From Deltaproteobacteria bacterium (GTDB lineage Bacteria; Desulfobacterota; Desulfobacteria; C00003060; C00003106): a DNA stretch of 23,239 bases. Below, in pieces: positions 7,607-15,653 of the stretch (positions are counted from its first letter, which is position 1; every line of letters begins with the position of its first letter). A model generated the notes under the pieces. The model saw nothing but the letters and a program-made list of their open reading frames with translations. It was not told the origin of the DNA and searched no databases. A program made the position numbers and the translations under genes. The stretch is taken from positions 1-23,239 of the forward strand of contig JAFDAE010000014.1 in NCBI GenBank assembly GCA_019314005.1, in the 5' to 3' direction.

Positions 7607-8338
7607 ATGAAAAAAAACGTATTCAAACTCTCTTTAATTATTTTGTGGGCCTTTGCTTGTTTATTTGCTCATTCCGGTCTGGTGGAGGCCCATGACCTGT
7701 GGCTTAATATTGACAATCATTATACGGAAGCGGGGGTGGAAACCAATGCAAAGGTGGTATTCGGCCATAATTTCCCTTATTACGATATATTAATTTCGAG
7801 CGAAGACCTAAGTGAGTTTTGCTATTTATCTCCTCTTGGGAAAAAGACCAAAATTGCAAAGACATGGAAAGAAATAAAGGGGGAGAGCTACGGACAACCA
7901 GCAGGCGCACGGGTAGGAAAGGTCAGCCTCGACCAAAAAGGGACCTATCTAGTTGTTGCTTCCCGGAAGAGAAAAGGGGATAAGGAACATGTGCCATCAG
8001 AAAAGTACGCTAAATCCATCATCACTGTGGGTCAAGGCAGCGACAATGTCAGCCAAACCTTTGGCCATCGAATTGAGATTGTTCCTCTAAAAAATCCTTC
8101 AGAGGTAAAGGCGGGTGAATCTCTCCCCGTTAAGATTCTATTTGAGGGCAAGCCCTTGTCTACATATGTTTATGCCACTTACGCGGGATATTACTCTGAA
8201 GATGAGCCGTTTCCCGTCTTTACCAAAAGCAATGAAAAAGGAGTGGCCTATGTAAAGATCAGCAAGCCCGGCATCTGGATGGTAGTAAGCAATCATAAAG
8301 TGGACTTCTCCGCGTCATTAACCTTTGAAATAAAATGA
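7607..8338 (+). CDS. DUF4198 periplasmic protein (NikK-like), metal-uptake associated
   Basis: A 243-residue exported protein with a signal peptide (basic start, hydrophobic core, cleavage near VEAHD). The mature protein begins HDLWLNIDN, the usual opening of DUF4198 proteins (Pfam PF10670, formerly described as a nickel-uptake region). Two beta-sandwich-like halves follow. The first resembles the DUF4198 opening with VVFGHNFPYYD. The second (about 165-243) resembles a carboxypeptidase-regulatory-like fold with GKPLSTYVYATYAG and a repeated pattern of Lys and aromatic residues. An AAGGGA site precedes the ATG. Its stop overlaps the next ATG (ATGA), so the two are coupled. It follows the TonB receptor by 45 bases. 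Role (inference): binds or hands on a metal ion in the periplasm. Confidence 0.85.
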   Translation: MKKNVFKLSLIILWAFACLFAHSGLVEAHDLWLNIDNHYTEAGVETNAKVVFGHNFPYYDILISSEDLSEFCYLSPLGKKTKIAKTWKEIKGESYGQPAGARVGKVSLDQKGTYLVVASRKRKGDKEHVPSEKYAKSIITVGQGSDNVSQTFGHRIEIVPLKNPSEVKAGESLPVKILFEGKPLSTYVYATYAGYYSEDEPFPVFTKSNEKGVAYVKISKPGIWMVVSNHKVDFSASLTFEIK

Positions 8339-8838
8339 AACAGTTAAATATCTATAAGGTGCTATTAATTTTGGGACTATGCATGGTTCACAGCCCCCTC
8401 TACGCCCATGGCATCAAATATTCACTCGGTTCCGGTGGGATTGTGGTCCATGCCTCTTTTGATAATAATCAACCTGCCAGTGGATTGTTTGTAGCCATCT
8501 TTGCCCCGGAGTCATCCGACAAATTTCAGACAGGAAAGACGGATCTGAATGGCCGTTTTGTGTTCTTTCCGGACAGAGCCGGAGATTGGGAGGCCCTGGT
8601 ATTTGATCAAATGGGACACCGCTTAGAGGTTATGGTGCCGGTTGACGAAGCTCTGGCGTTACAAGTAAACCAAAGCTGTGGGGGGTCGACTGAAAATTCT
8701 CTCTCCAGATATGAAAGAGCCTTAATGGGCATCTCTATCATCTTTGGAATTTCCGGGTTTTTCTTTTGGTGGAGAGGTAGGATAATTTATAGGAGAAATA
8801 AAGAGGAAAACCAGATCGAAGCGCAGGGCACGGGGTGA
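8335..8838 (+). CDS. NikL-like periplasmic protein with C-terminal membrane anchor
   Basis: A 167-residue protein. The signal-type segment ends PLYAHG, so the mature protein begins with a His. A single beta-rich domain follows (GGIVVHASFDNNQPASG ... DLNGRFVFFPDRAGDWEALVFD), resembling the C-terminal half of DUF4198. A membrane segment (about 129-146, ISIIFGISGFFFWW) precedes a basic tail. Periplasmic domain plus C-terminal anchor is the layout of NikL-type accessory proteins in nickel/cobalt ECF systems. No NikM, NikN or NikO gene is visible here, so any transporter lies elsewhere or downstream genes were lost. Start and stop overlap the DUF4198 gene by 4 bases, indicating translational coupling. 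Confidence 0.75.
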   Translation: MKQLNIYKVLLILGLCMVHSPLYAHGIKYSLGSGGIVVHASFDNNQPASGLFVAIFAPESSDKFQTGKTDLNGRFVFFPDRAGDWEALVFDQMGHRLEVMVPVDEALALQVNQSCGGSTENSLSRYERALMGISIIFGISGFFFWWRGRIIYRRNKEENQIEAQGTG

Positions 8839-8881
8839 GGCTTAAAGCGGGAAGGAGGTGGTTAGAAGGCCACCGTAAATA

Positions 8882-8917
8882 AAAATGCGAAAGCATTAAA
8901 TGAAGCTTTCGCATTTT
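8882..8917. terminator. Bidirectional intrinsic terminator between convergent genes
   Basis: AAAATGCGAAAGC and GCTTTCGCATTTT form a perfect 13-pair stem with a 10-base loop and A/T runs on both sides. It lies between the NikL-like gene (plus) and the His-rich gene (minus), so it can end both transcripts. Confidence 0.9.
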
Positions 8918-8934
8918 GTCAAATCACAGATTTT

Positions 8935-9198
8935 TTACAAATGGGCATGGCTATGATTTTCTGTTTCATGGCCGAGATGGTCGTGTTCGTGCGGTCCGTG
9001 ATCCCCATTGTGCTCGTGGTCATGCACATCGGCTGAGGCCCCGTGGCCGTGTTCATGCTTGTGTTCATGAAGATGTTCGTGCGCATGGATATGTTCGTGC
9101 TCATGGGTGTGGGTCATGTCCTCGTGACTGTGCTCATGAGAATGCGCATGGTCGTGTTCATGTGCATGAACATGCTTGTGTTCGTGTGTTCCTTCCAT
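8935..9198 (-). CDS. Histidine-rich small protein, probable metal buffer
   Basis: In this 87-residue protein 34 residues are histidine, mostly as alternating H-E, H-A, H-K and H-D pairs, with almost no hydrophobic core. There is no signal peptide or membrane segment, so a cytoplasmic metal-binding or storage role (as in His-rich nickel buffers such as Hpn-like proteins) is the natural inference. A strong AAAGGAGC site lies 8 bases before the ATG and a good sigma70-type promoter is upstream, which makes the gene real despite its low complexity. It faces the DUF4198 and NikL-like genes across a shared terminator, consistent with one metal-handling locus. Zinc, copper or cobalt are alternatives to nickel. 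Confidence 0.85.
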   Translation of the reverse strand: MEGTHEHKHVHAHEHDHAHSHEHSHEDMTHTHEHEHIHAHEHLHEHKHEHGHGASADVHDHEHNGDHGPHEHDHLGHETENHSHAHL

Positions 9199-9258
9199 AT
9201 TAATAGCTCCTTTCTTAGGATCTTGTTAAGCCCTTCGTGGACTTGTTTATAAAAATAT

Positions 9259-9287
9259 ATTTTAGTGCCGCAGCATAAGCTTGTCAA
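9259..9287 (-). promoter_or_regulatory. Sigma70-type promoter of the His-rich gene
   Basis: On the minus strand, TTGACA (9287-9282), a 17-base spacer and TAAAAT (9264-9259). The -35 is perfect, the -10 has one mismatch and the spacing is optimal. The start codon is about 60 bases downstream. Confidence 0.85.
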
Positions 9288-9288
9288 T

Positions 9289-9318
9289 GTTTTTCCAGAT
9301 TCTGTTTTTCCAGATTCC
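9289..9318 (-). repeat. Two 15-base direct repeats abutting the -35 of the His-rich gene
   Basis: On the minus strand, GAATCTGGAAAAACA occurs twice in tandem (14 of 15 bases on the plus strand match: GTTTTTCCAGATTC plus T or C). The pair ends one base before TTGACA. This position suits an activator, or a metal-responsive regulator binding as two protomers on the same face. It could instead be a chance duplication. Confidence 0.8.
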
Positions 9319-9429
9319 TCCCGGGTTTTGGGGACAGACTTTGCCCTTTCCCAGTAGACGAGATGCCTTGCCTGTTAAAGCTGACCAACCACAAGACTCT
9401 TACATAACAGCAGATAACTTCATTTTGCC

Positions 9430-9458
9430 TTTACATATACCCACCACCCCAGTATGAT
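9430..9458 (+). promoter_or_regulatory. Sigma70-type promoter immediately before the barrel gene
   Basis: TTTACA (9430-9435), a 17-base spacer and TATGAT (9453-9458). Transcription would start near 9465, only a few bases before the first ATG at 9469. ATGATAT/ATATCAT (9454-9470) is an inverted repeat overlapping the -10 and start codon. The rest of 9319-9429 shows no gene. Confidence 0.6.
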
Positions 9459-9468
9459 ATGAAATATC

Positions 9469-10728
9469 ATGATGACAGCAAATTTCAGATTCATGATATT
9501 TATCACGTCTGTGATTATATTAGTCTCTAACACTATGCCTGTCTTTGCAGGATATGACATAGCATGGACCCCCAGGATTTCTATACAGGAGGAGCATGAT
9601 GATAATCTTTATCTTGCAAATGATGATGGTGTGTCAGACTGGATAACCGTAGTCTCGCCTGGTCTATACCTGGATATTCATTCCCCTGTTAGCATGCTCT
9701 TCTTTGACTATGAGGCCGGCTTTACCTTCTATCAAAAGGAATCCGTTAACAATACCGTACGGCATAATGCTTTCGTAGATATACATCAACACCTTTTTGA
9801 ATCCTTAGAATTGAGAATCACTGATAGATTTATTAAATGGGAAGACCCTATAGAGATAATCGATGGGGTATGGGGTGTTAGAAGGACGAGGAATACCTAC
9901 TGCCGAAATGTCGGTGAGGCACAGATACTGCATCATTTCGGGGATGAGAACCTCTTCACTATGGGATATCGTAATTTACTCTTGGAAAATGAAGACCCTT
10001 TGTTAGATGATAGCATGAATCACAATTACTTTACGGAAGCAGTATATTGGTTCAATCCCTCTAACGGTATAAGTATAGAGTATGCTTATAATAAAGGCGA
10101 ATTTGAAACGTATGACGATTTTAAGCAAAATGAGGGGAAGGCTACTCTGTCTCACCGCTTTGATCTGCTTACAGAGCTCTGTTTGGGGTATGCCTTTTCC
10201 ACTATGGATCTTCAAGGGGCAAACGGAGATTATCATATTCATGATTGGAGCTTGGGTATAACGTATACATTGCCGGACGATTTATCTATATCTTTGGGAA
10301 CGGGATATTATATCCGAAGAGCTTCGGGTGTTGAGGATGACGACACTTACAGCCTGTATGCAGAGTTAGAGAAGGTATTTAAGCGGGGATTCGCTAAGGT
10401 AGGCACCACGAAAGGATACGATGAGAATTTTTTTGACGCAGAAAATTTAGGATTTTCTATGTGCTGGATTGTAGAGGGCCAAGGCAGCTATATGTTAGTG
10501 GAGAATATAGCTTTGAATCTGAGTGGGTTGTTCCGAAATGATGTCTTTCCAAGACCGGGCGTTGATCGGGAGGAAGATAGGTGGGAGGTAGGCGGAGGCG
10601 TGGCCTATACTATTAGCGAGTGGTGTTCGGCAGGTATTGACTATGCCTATAGAGAGAGGGACTCCGACATAGATCTATATGACTATACGGACAATCGCTT
10701 TATTTTTAAGCTGGTATTTGAACGTTGA
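9469..10728 (+). CDS. Outer-membrane beta-barrel protein of unknown function
   Basis: A 419-residue protein with a signal peptide (cleavage near VFAGYD) followed by many short amphipathic strands rich in Tyr, Trp and Asp, ending RFIFKLVFER. The opening WTPRISIQEEHDDNLYLAND is typical of outer-membrane barrels encoded beside signalling or polysaccharide loci, including PEP-CTERM/EpsL-associated barrels. I recognise the class but not a specific function. No Shine-Dalgarno precedes the ATG pair at 9469/9472, and a promoter lies very close, so it may be leaderless. An alternative start is ATG 9493, which would still leave a signal peptide. Three bases after its stop the CHASE2 gene begins, so this heads a transcription unit. 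Confidence 0.8.
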   Translation: MMTANFRFMIFITSVIILVSNTMPVFAGYDIAWTPRISIQEEHDDNLYLANDDGVSDWITVVSPGLYLDIHSPVSMLFFDYEAGFTFYQKESVNNTVRHNAFVDIHQHLFESLELRITDRFIKWEDPIEIIDGVWGVRRTRNTYCRNVGEAQILHHFGDENLFTMGYRNLLLENEDPLLDDSMNHNYFTEAVYWFNPSNGISIEYAYNKGEFETYDDFKQNEGKATLSHRFDLLTELCLGYAFSTMDLQGANGDYHIHDWSLGITYTLPDDLSISLGTGYYIRRASGVEDDDTYSLYAELEKVFKRGFAKVGTTKGYDENFFDAENLGFSMCWIVEGQGSYMLVENIALNLSGLFRNDVFPRPGVDREEDRWEVGGGVAYTISEWCSAGIDYAYRERDSDIDLYDYTDNRFIFKLVFER

Positions 10729-10731
10729 TGG

Positions 10732-12936
10732 ATGCCAATGAAATTTACCAACAAAGGTAAGGGAATTACGGTAGGGATATTAGCGGCCCTCCTTGTTATC
10801 GTTCTGACACACTTGGGGTTGTTCTCCAATGTATTGCAACGCCTCGAACATTGGGCATTAGATTATAGATTTCATCTGGCAAGTAACAGCGTAGACACAT
10901 CTGATATAGTTATAATCGGTATAGATGACGAATCGATTCAAAAATTGGGCACATGGCCCTGGCCCCGTTCTTATCATGCCAAGCTGATAGATATCCTTGC
11001 TCGAGCCAAGGCCGAGGTCGTCGGCCTGGACATCATTTTCTCCACACGCACTTCTCAACAAGATCTTCAGTTGGCCGCGGCAATCAACAATGCGCAAAAT
11101 GTAATTATTGTTGCACACCCCACTATGCCTGCTCAAATATCATTTGCCGGGAACATAATGACTGTCGACCACATTCAAAGTCCTCTCAAGGAGATGGGCG
11201 AAGGTGCGCGGGGGGTGGGGCACATAGCCGTGGTTTATGATACTGATGGGGTTGTGAGAAGAACTCCGGCGTTCCTGAGAACCAAGGACAGGACACTGTT
11301 GGCTTTTGGTATAGAAGTTGCTGTAGCGTATAGCGAGGAGAAGGACAGGAGCATCCGTCTCGATAGAGATTATCTCCAAGTGAATGCGATAAAAATCCCC
11401 TTGGACGGTGAAGGAAATATGTTGGTCAACTATGTGGGCGGGCCACATCGGTTTACGGAAATCTCTTATTCCAAGGTAATAGAGGGGGAAGTCCCCCTGG
11501 ATTTTTTTAAAGACAAGATTGTTCTTGTCGGAGTCACCGCCAGTGGTCTATCGGACGCATGGATTACACCTTTCATTCATCAGGGCGGGATGTCCAGCGT
11601 GGAGCTCCATGCCAATGTAATACATACCATTCTGAATAAAAGATTCTTTATACACTTGGGGAAGTGGCAGAGTGGGTTGATGGTCCTGTTGTTGGGGATT
11701 ATGTCAGGTTTTATTTTTTATAGATTTCCACGTCTTAGCGTGGTTTTTTTGATGTCTATGATACTGTTTATTGCGTCGGGATCCCTCTACCTCTTCCTCA
11801 AGAGGCGGGTGTTATTGGAGACCGTCTCTCTTTTGAGTGTGCTATGTGCCACCTATATACCCATTACAGTGATAAAGATTAGAGAGTATAAAATGGGGAT
11901 GTGGAAGAGAGATGTGGAGATGTCCGCGGTATTTAAGATGAGTGAAGCTATCAAGAGTGCGGGAGATACTATAGAACAGCGCATAGGCGCTGTTTGCCGA
12001 CTGATAAAGGAGTGTGCAAGAACAGACGCTTGCTATGTCATACTCAATAGGGGCGATAAAGAAGTAGTTATAGATGGAAATGGCCGGAATATATCAAGAC
12101 AGTTAGCAGATCGGGAGATAGTCCGGGGGGTCATCGAGACAGGAAAGCCTATCGTAACAGGCAATGAGAAGGGAGCGGCGAGGACCAGAGGGTCTATGTA
12201 CAGTCCTATTAAATCGATTAGCCGCATTTACGGTGTCCTGTTTATAGAAAAAGAGGAGGTGTTTGACGCCGAAGATGTGCAGACAGCGTCCATTTTCACC
12301 GATTATCTGGCGTTTATTTTGGAGAGGAACGCTATGTTACATAAGGTGCGGGAGTCGCAAGTTCAGACGATCCATGCCCTTGCCAAACTTATAGAGGCTA
12401 AGTATCCATACATCCGCGAACATTTGGGTCAGGTTTCCAAGTTGGTAGTAAAGATGGCTCGGTTTTTGGATGTTCCGGAAGGTAAGGCAAGGGTCATTAG
12501 GTATGCCTCCCTGCTGCATGATATTGGGATGATAGGAATACCAGAGGATATACTTTATAAATCAGACCCGTTGACCACCGAAGAGAGATTTCATCTGGAA
12601 TCGCATCCTGAGGCAGGTATAGAGGTGCTTAGGTCTATAACATTTCTTAAGATGGCTATCCCTATCATTATGCACCATCATGAGAGGTACGATGGTAAAG
12701 GATACCCGGATGGTTTGGCTGGCGATGAGGTTCCTTTAGGTTCCCAGATATTAGCGGTAGCCGATAGTTTCGTAGCCATGCTAGCCGATCGTCCTTACAG
12801 AAAGGCGCTTAAACAAGAAGATGCTGTCTCTGAAATCAAAAGGCAGTCCGGTTTCCAATTTAATCCCAAGATAGTGACGGCCTTACTTCAGTCATTGAAT
12901 AAGGAGGAGTCAAATGGCAAAGAGGATAATTCTTAG
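10732..12936 (+). CDS. CHASE2-GAF-HD-GYP membrane protein (c-di-GMP phosphodiesterase)
   Basis: This 734-residue protein starts with a membrane segment (about 10-30) and then a periplasmic CHASE2 domain (LDYRFHL ... IVIIGIDDESIQKLGTWPWP ... VGLDIIFS). Three membrane segments follow (about 310-385), then a cytoplasmic GAF domain (about 410-535), then HD-GYP (about 545-728). HD-GYP motifs are complete: LLHDIGMIGIP (H596/D597), HPEAG, MHHHERYDGKGYPDGL and AVADSFVAML. Role: senses an external signal and hydrolyses cyclic di-GMP. ATG 10732 is followed by a second ATG at 10738. The FecR gene begins inside its last codons, with its ribosome site within this gene, so they are coupled. Lineage and neighbours do not reveal the signal. 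Confidence 0.93.
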   Translation: MPMKFTNKGKGITVGILAALLVIVLTHLGLFSNVLQRLEHWALDYRFHLASNSVDTSDIVIIGIDDESIQKLGTWPWPRSYHAKLIDILARAKAEVVGLDIIFSTRTSQQDLQLAAAINNAQNVIIVAHPTMPAQISFAGNIMTVDHIQSPLKEMGEGARGVGHIAVVYDTDGVVRRTPAFLRTKDRTLLAFGIEVAVAYSEEKDRSIRLDRDYLQVNAIKIPLDGEGNMLVNYVGGPHRFTEISYSKVIEGEVPLDFFKDKIVLVGVTASGLSDAWITPFIHQGGMSSVELHANVIHTILNKRFFIHLGKWQSGLMVLLLGIMSGFIFYRFPRLSVVFLMSMILFIASGSLYLFLKRRVLLETVSLLSVLCATYIPITVIKIREYKMGMWKRDVEMSAVFKMSEAIKSAGDTIEQRIGAVCRLIKECARTDACYVILNRGDKEVVIDGNGRNISRQLADREIVRGVIETGKPIVTGNEKGAARTRGSMYSPIKSISRIYGVLFIEKEEVFDAEDVQTASIFTDYLAFILERNAMLHKVRESQVQTIHALAKLIEAKYPYIREHLGQVSKLVVKMARFLDVPEGKARVIRYASLLHDIGMIGIPEDILYKSDPLTTEERFHLESHPEAGIEVLRSITFLKMAIPIIMHHHERYDGKGYPDGLAGDEVPLGSQILAVADSFVAMLADRPYRKALKQEDAVSEIKRQSGFQFNPKIVTALLQSLNKEESNGKEDNS

Positions 12937-13969
12937 TTTATTGGGGGTTATGATTTCCATTTCCCTATGTCCCTATGCCTGGGGGCAGGATTCTACAATC
13001 GAAACGGCGCGTGTCCTCAGGACAAAGGGAACCACTATGGTTTATCACCATGACAGCGCTGAATGGTCTGTGGCTAAGAGGGAGATGAGACTTGTTCAAA
13101 GCGATACAATAAAAACGCTCTCAGATTCAGAGGTGGATTTATTGATTGAAGATATTGCGGTTATAAGATTAAAGGAAAACACCACATTAGAGCTTGCCGA
13201 GATCGGAATGGAGGCGGCAAAACCTGTTGAGTCTTCGAGGGCGGTATTGATAGAGGAAAGAGCCGCCGGCACAGGAAAGAAAAATATTTTCAAATTGATG
13301 CAAGGGAAGGTGCTTCTCTGGGTCAGATATGTTGTTCAGGATTCAATCTTTGAGGTGCATACATCGATCGGTGTGGCAGGAGTGAGGGGGACCCGCTTTA
13401 TGGTCTCTGTCCTCAATGAGGACACTACCATGGTGGCTGCATTAGAAGGGGTTATCGAGGTCAGGAATATACAGATACCGGACAAGGCCGTAGTACTTAG
13501 AACAAAGGAGACCTCGATCATTGTGAGGGGGGCCCATCCCAGTGAACCAAGAAGGGTTAGTGAAGAAGTATATAGAGACTTAAAGGAAACTTTAGAATTG
13601 AGGTTGGTAAGACAAAGCGTGGGCTTCAAAAGAAAACCCGGCAGTAGGTATGACGGGATGTATAGCAGTAGCAATATATACTGGGAAGGCGGCATGCCGG
13701 TAAGCGGCGGTTTGGATACACAGGGGATGGCAGACCACGGCATTATGCCGATGCTGGGCGGAACCACCACGATGGGCGGAACCACCACGATGGGAGGGAC
13801 CACCACGATGGGGGGCGGAACTACTACGATGGGGGGCGGAACTACTACGATGGGGATAGGGAGTACTACTGTGCGGGGAGGAAGTACGGCTGTCATGAGA
13901 GAACCTGTTCGATCTCCTGTAGATAGCAAATCAGGTGGTGCCACGGGCGGTAAGGGCGGTAAGAAGTAG
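12914..13969 (+). CDS. Secreted FecR-domain protein with Thr-Thr-Met-Gly repeats
   Basis: A 351-residue protein with a signal peptide (cleavage near AWGQD) and a FecR domain (about 45-195) containing LLIEDIAVIRLKENTTLELAEI and the hallmark FEVHTSIGVAGVRGTRFMV. The domain is followed by a linker and a low-complexity GGTTTMGGTTTMGG tail. FecR domains of this type (periplasmic, without an anti-sigma N-terminus) occur with adhesins and signalling loci; the classic FecR anti-sigma helix is absent. The AAGGAGGAG site at 12901-12909 decides the start at 12914, overlapping the HD-GYP gene by 23 bases. It may interact with the barrel or with the CHASE2 sensor in the periplasm (inference). The tail is Gly/Thr-rich and likely unstructured. 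Confidence 0.88.
   Translation: MAKRIILSLLGVMISISLCPYAWGQDSTIETARVLRTKGTTMVYHHDSAEWSVAKREMRLVQSDTIKTLSDSEVDLLIEDIAVIRLKENTTLELAEIGMEAAKPVESSRAVLIEERAAGTGKKNIFKLMQGKVLLWVRYVVQDSIFEVHTSIGVAGVRGTRFMVSVLNEDTTMVAALEGVIEVRNIQIPDKAVVLRTKETSIIVRGAHPSEPRRVSEEVYRDLKETLELRLVRQSVGFKRKPGSRYDGMYSSSNIYWEGGMPVSGGLDTQGMADHGIMPMLGGTTTMGGTTTMGGTTTMGGGTTTMGGGTTTMGIGSTTVRGGSTAVMREPVRSPVDSKSGGATGGKGGKK
13757..13873 (+). repeat. In-frame tandem repeat in the FecR gene (18- then 21-base units)
   Basis: Three 18-base units (GGCGGAACCACCACGATG and a variant) are followed by two identical 21-base units (GGGGGCGGAACTACTACGATG) and a diverged one. They encode GGTTTM or GGGTTTM. All units are multiples of three, so copy number can change without breaking the frame. 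Confidence 0.9.
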
Positions 13970-14039
13970 GGCAATATTTTGGTGAGAGAGGCGATTCTAA
14001 AAGGAGACGCTTTGAAACTGCCTCGAGAGAATGGTATAG

Positions 14040-15653
14040 ATGACTAAAAGAGTTTTGGAAAGGCGAATAGTTCTAATTCTGATACCATCATTGTTACTAT
14101 GCTTTTTAGTGCCCGCCATGATTGTTATTCATAGAAGTAAAAAGGCCCTTACCGACCAGATAGAAAGAGAGACGAAACAACTGAGCGCCGCACTTACTTC
14201 TATCAAAGACAAATCCCCAACAGATCTGGTAAACAATATAAGCAATGAATTTGATACGCCTACATGGGTTTCCGTCTACGACAAAGAATTAAGGCGCATA
14301 GCGAGCACTACAGAAGAAGATATAGGCGGGGGAGACGACCTGAGCATTGCTCTTCAAATGGGTTGTCAGGTAGAAGGCCTTGAGAGAAAAGGCAATAAGA
14401 GAATGTACCATATAATTACCCCTCTATTCTCAGGAAATGACAAGAAAACTATCGATGGGTTGTTAGAGGTTGGAACGTCGCTGGAAGGGATAAATGGGTA
14501 TATCTTTTCGACCTATCGGGATACCTTGATAATTTTCATTCTGGGGATAGGTATATTAGGCGCCGTCTTTCACCTTGTCTTCAGGAGATATGTGGCAACT
14601 CCTATTCAGAGATTGGCAGATTGGATAAACGTGCCGGACAAGGATGTAGTGTTAGATGATGAAGGAGAGATAGGCGCTCTTGCACACTCTCTGAGCATGA
14701 CGCTCCAAGAAACAGAGCAGAAGAGAAAGGTCCTTGAACGCTCCAATATGAATTTGAAGCAGAAGATAGAAAAAAAAGAAAGGGACTTGCGGAAGGCCGG
14801 CCAAGACCTGGAAGATGCGCAGTACCACCTTGTAAGGGCAGGCGCACTGTCCGCGTTGGGTGAGTTTGCCGCCGGGATATCTCACGAGATCAATAACCCT
14901 ATAGGGATAATTCTGGGATTCTCTCAGTTTTTATTAGATGAAGTCGACTCCGGACACCCTCATTATAAGAACCTAAAAAGAATAGAAACCGAATCTTCAA
15001 GGTGTAAAAAGATTGTAGGTGACCTTTTAAATTTTGCCAGACCTTCCGAGTCACATTTGACGATGATCGGGCTTAATGAAGTTATAGATGAGACCCTTTT
15101 GTTAATCAATCATCAGATGTCCCTTGATAAGATAAAGATTATAAAAAGGTACCATACACCTCTCACTCCATTACTTGCGGATTCAAGCCAGATGGAACAG
15201 GTACTTATGAATATTATAGTTAATGCCGTTCAGGCCATGCCTCAAGGAGGTGAACTTACAATAGCTACCTCTGTGTGTGCATTAACCAGGGATGAGTGCA
15301 GGCAGATCGCCGCGTCCTCCATGGACCATAAGACCGATCTTATGGCTCAAGAGGGTTTTGCCGGTATGTCAAGGAGGGTGTTAAGTAAAAAAGAGGTAAA
15401 TAAACCCGGGGATAAGGCCATCAAGCTTGATATATCCGACACGGGGTGCGGGATTCCAAGAGAAAACCTTGCCAAAATCTTCAACCCTTTTATTACTACT
15501 AAGGAAGGCGGGACCGGATTAGGTCTATCCATCTGCTGGAAGTTGGTAAAAAAACAAGGTGGAATAATAGGGGTAGAGAGCGTACAGGGGAAAGGCGCCA
15601 CATTTACTATCAAACTCCCCTTAAGGAAGAAGCAAGATGGACAGAAGGGCTGA
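14040..15653 (+). CDS. Membrane sensor histidine kinase partner of the NtrC regulator
   Basis: This 537-residue protein has a membrane segment (about 9-30), an extracytoplasmic region (31-160), a second membrane segment (about 163-182), HAMP, a long coiled coil (about 225-262), HisKA with AAGISHEINNPIG (His282), and a HATPase with N-box NIIVNAVQAM (N395), DTGCGIP (D467) and GGTGLGLS. The N-box-to-DTG gap is 72 residues versus 43 in the hybrid kinase here, because of an insert (about 415-455) with two cysteines. It begins 70 bases after the FecR gene. Its end overlaps the response regulator by 17 bases, so they form a two-component pair. Upstream, TTTGAAACTGCCTC (14011-14024) matches the outer repeat end at 19567-19581. 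Confidence 0.93.
   Translation: MTKRVLERRIVLILIPSLLLCFLVPAMIVIHRSKKALTDQIERETKQLSAALTSIKDKSPTDLVNNISNEFDTPTWVSVYDKELRRIASTTEEDIGGGDDLSIALQMGCQVEGLERKGNKRMYHIITPLFSGNDKKTIDGLLEVGTSLEGINGYIFSTYRDTLIIFILGIGILGAVFHLVFRRYVATPIQRLADWINVPDKDVVLDDEGEIGALAHSLSMTLQETEQKRKVLERSNMNLKQKIEKKERDLRKAGQDLEDAQYHLVRAGALSALGEFAAGISHEINNPIGIILGFSQFLLDEVDSGHPHYKNLKRIETESSRCKKIVGDLLNFARPSESHLTMIGLNEVIDETLLLINHQMSLDKIKIIKRYHTPLTPLLADSSQMEQVLMNIIVNAVQAMPQGGELTIATSVCALTRDECRQIAASSMDHKTDLMAQEGFAGMSRRVLSKKEVNKPGDKAIKLDISDTGCGIPRENLAKIFNPFITTKEGGTGLGLSICWKLVKKQGGIIGVESVQGKGATFTIKLPLRKKQDGQKG

Noticed and set aside
8916..9252. Plus-strand frames opposite the His-rich gene
   Set aside because: The minus strand has the ribosome site, promoter and biased His codons. 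The plus-strand frames are complement artefacts rich in Arg/Cys/Val.
9319..9468. Sigma54 promoter for the barrel operon
   Set aside because: No GG-N10-GC element with flanking TGGCA/TTGCA was seen. A sigma70-type promoter fits better.
13336..13974. 212-residue Pro/Val/Ile-rich frame on the minus strand
   Set aside because: It is the shadow of the FecR gene. Its PPIVVVPP repeats are the complement of the Gly-Thr tandem repeat, it has no good ribosome site and no known family.
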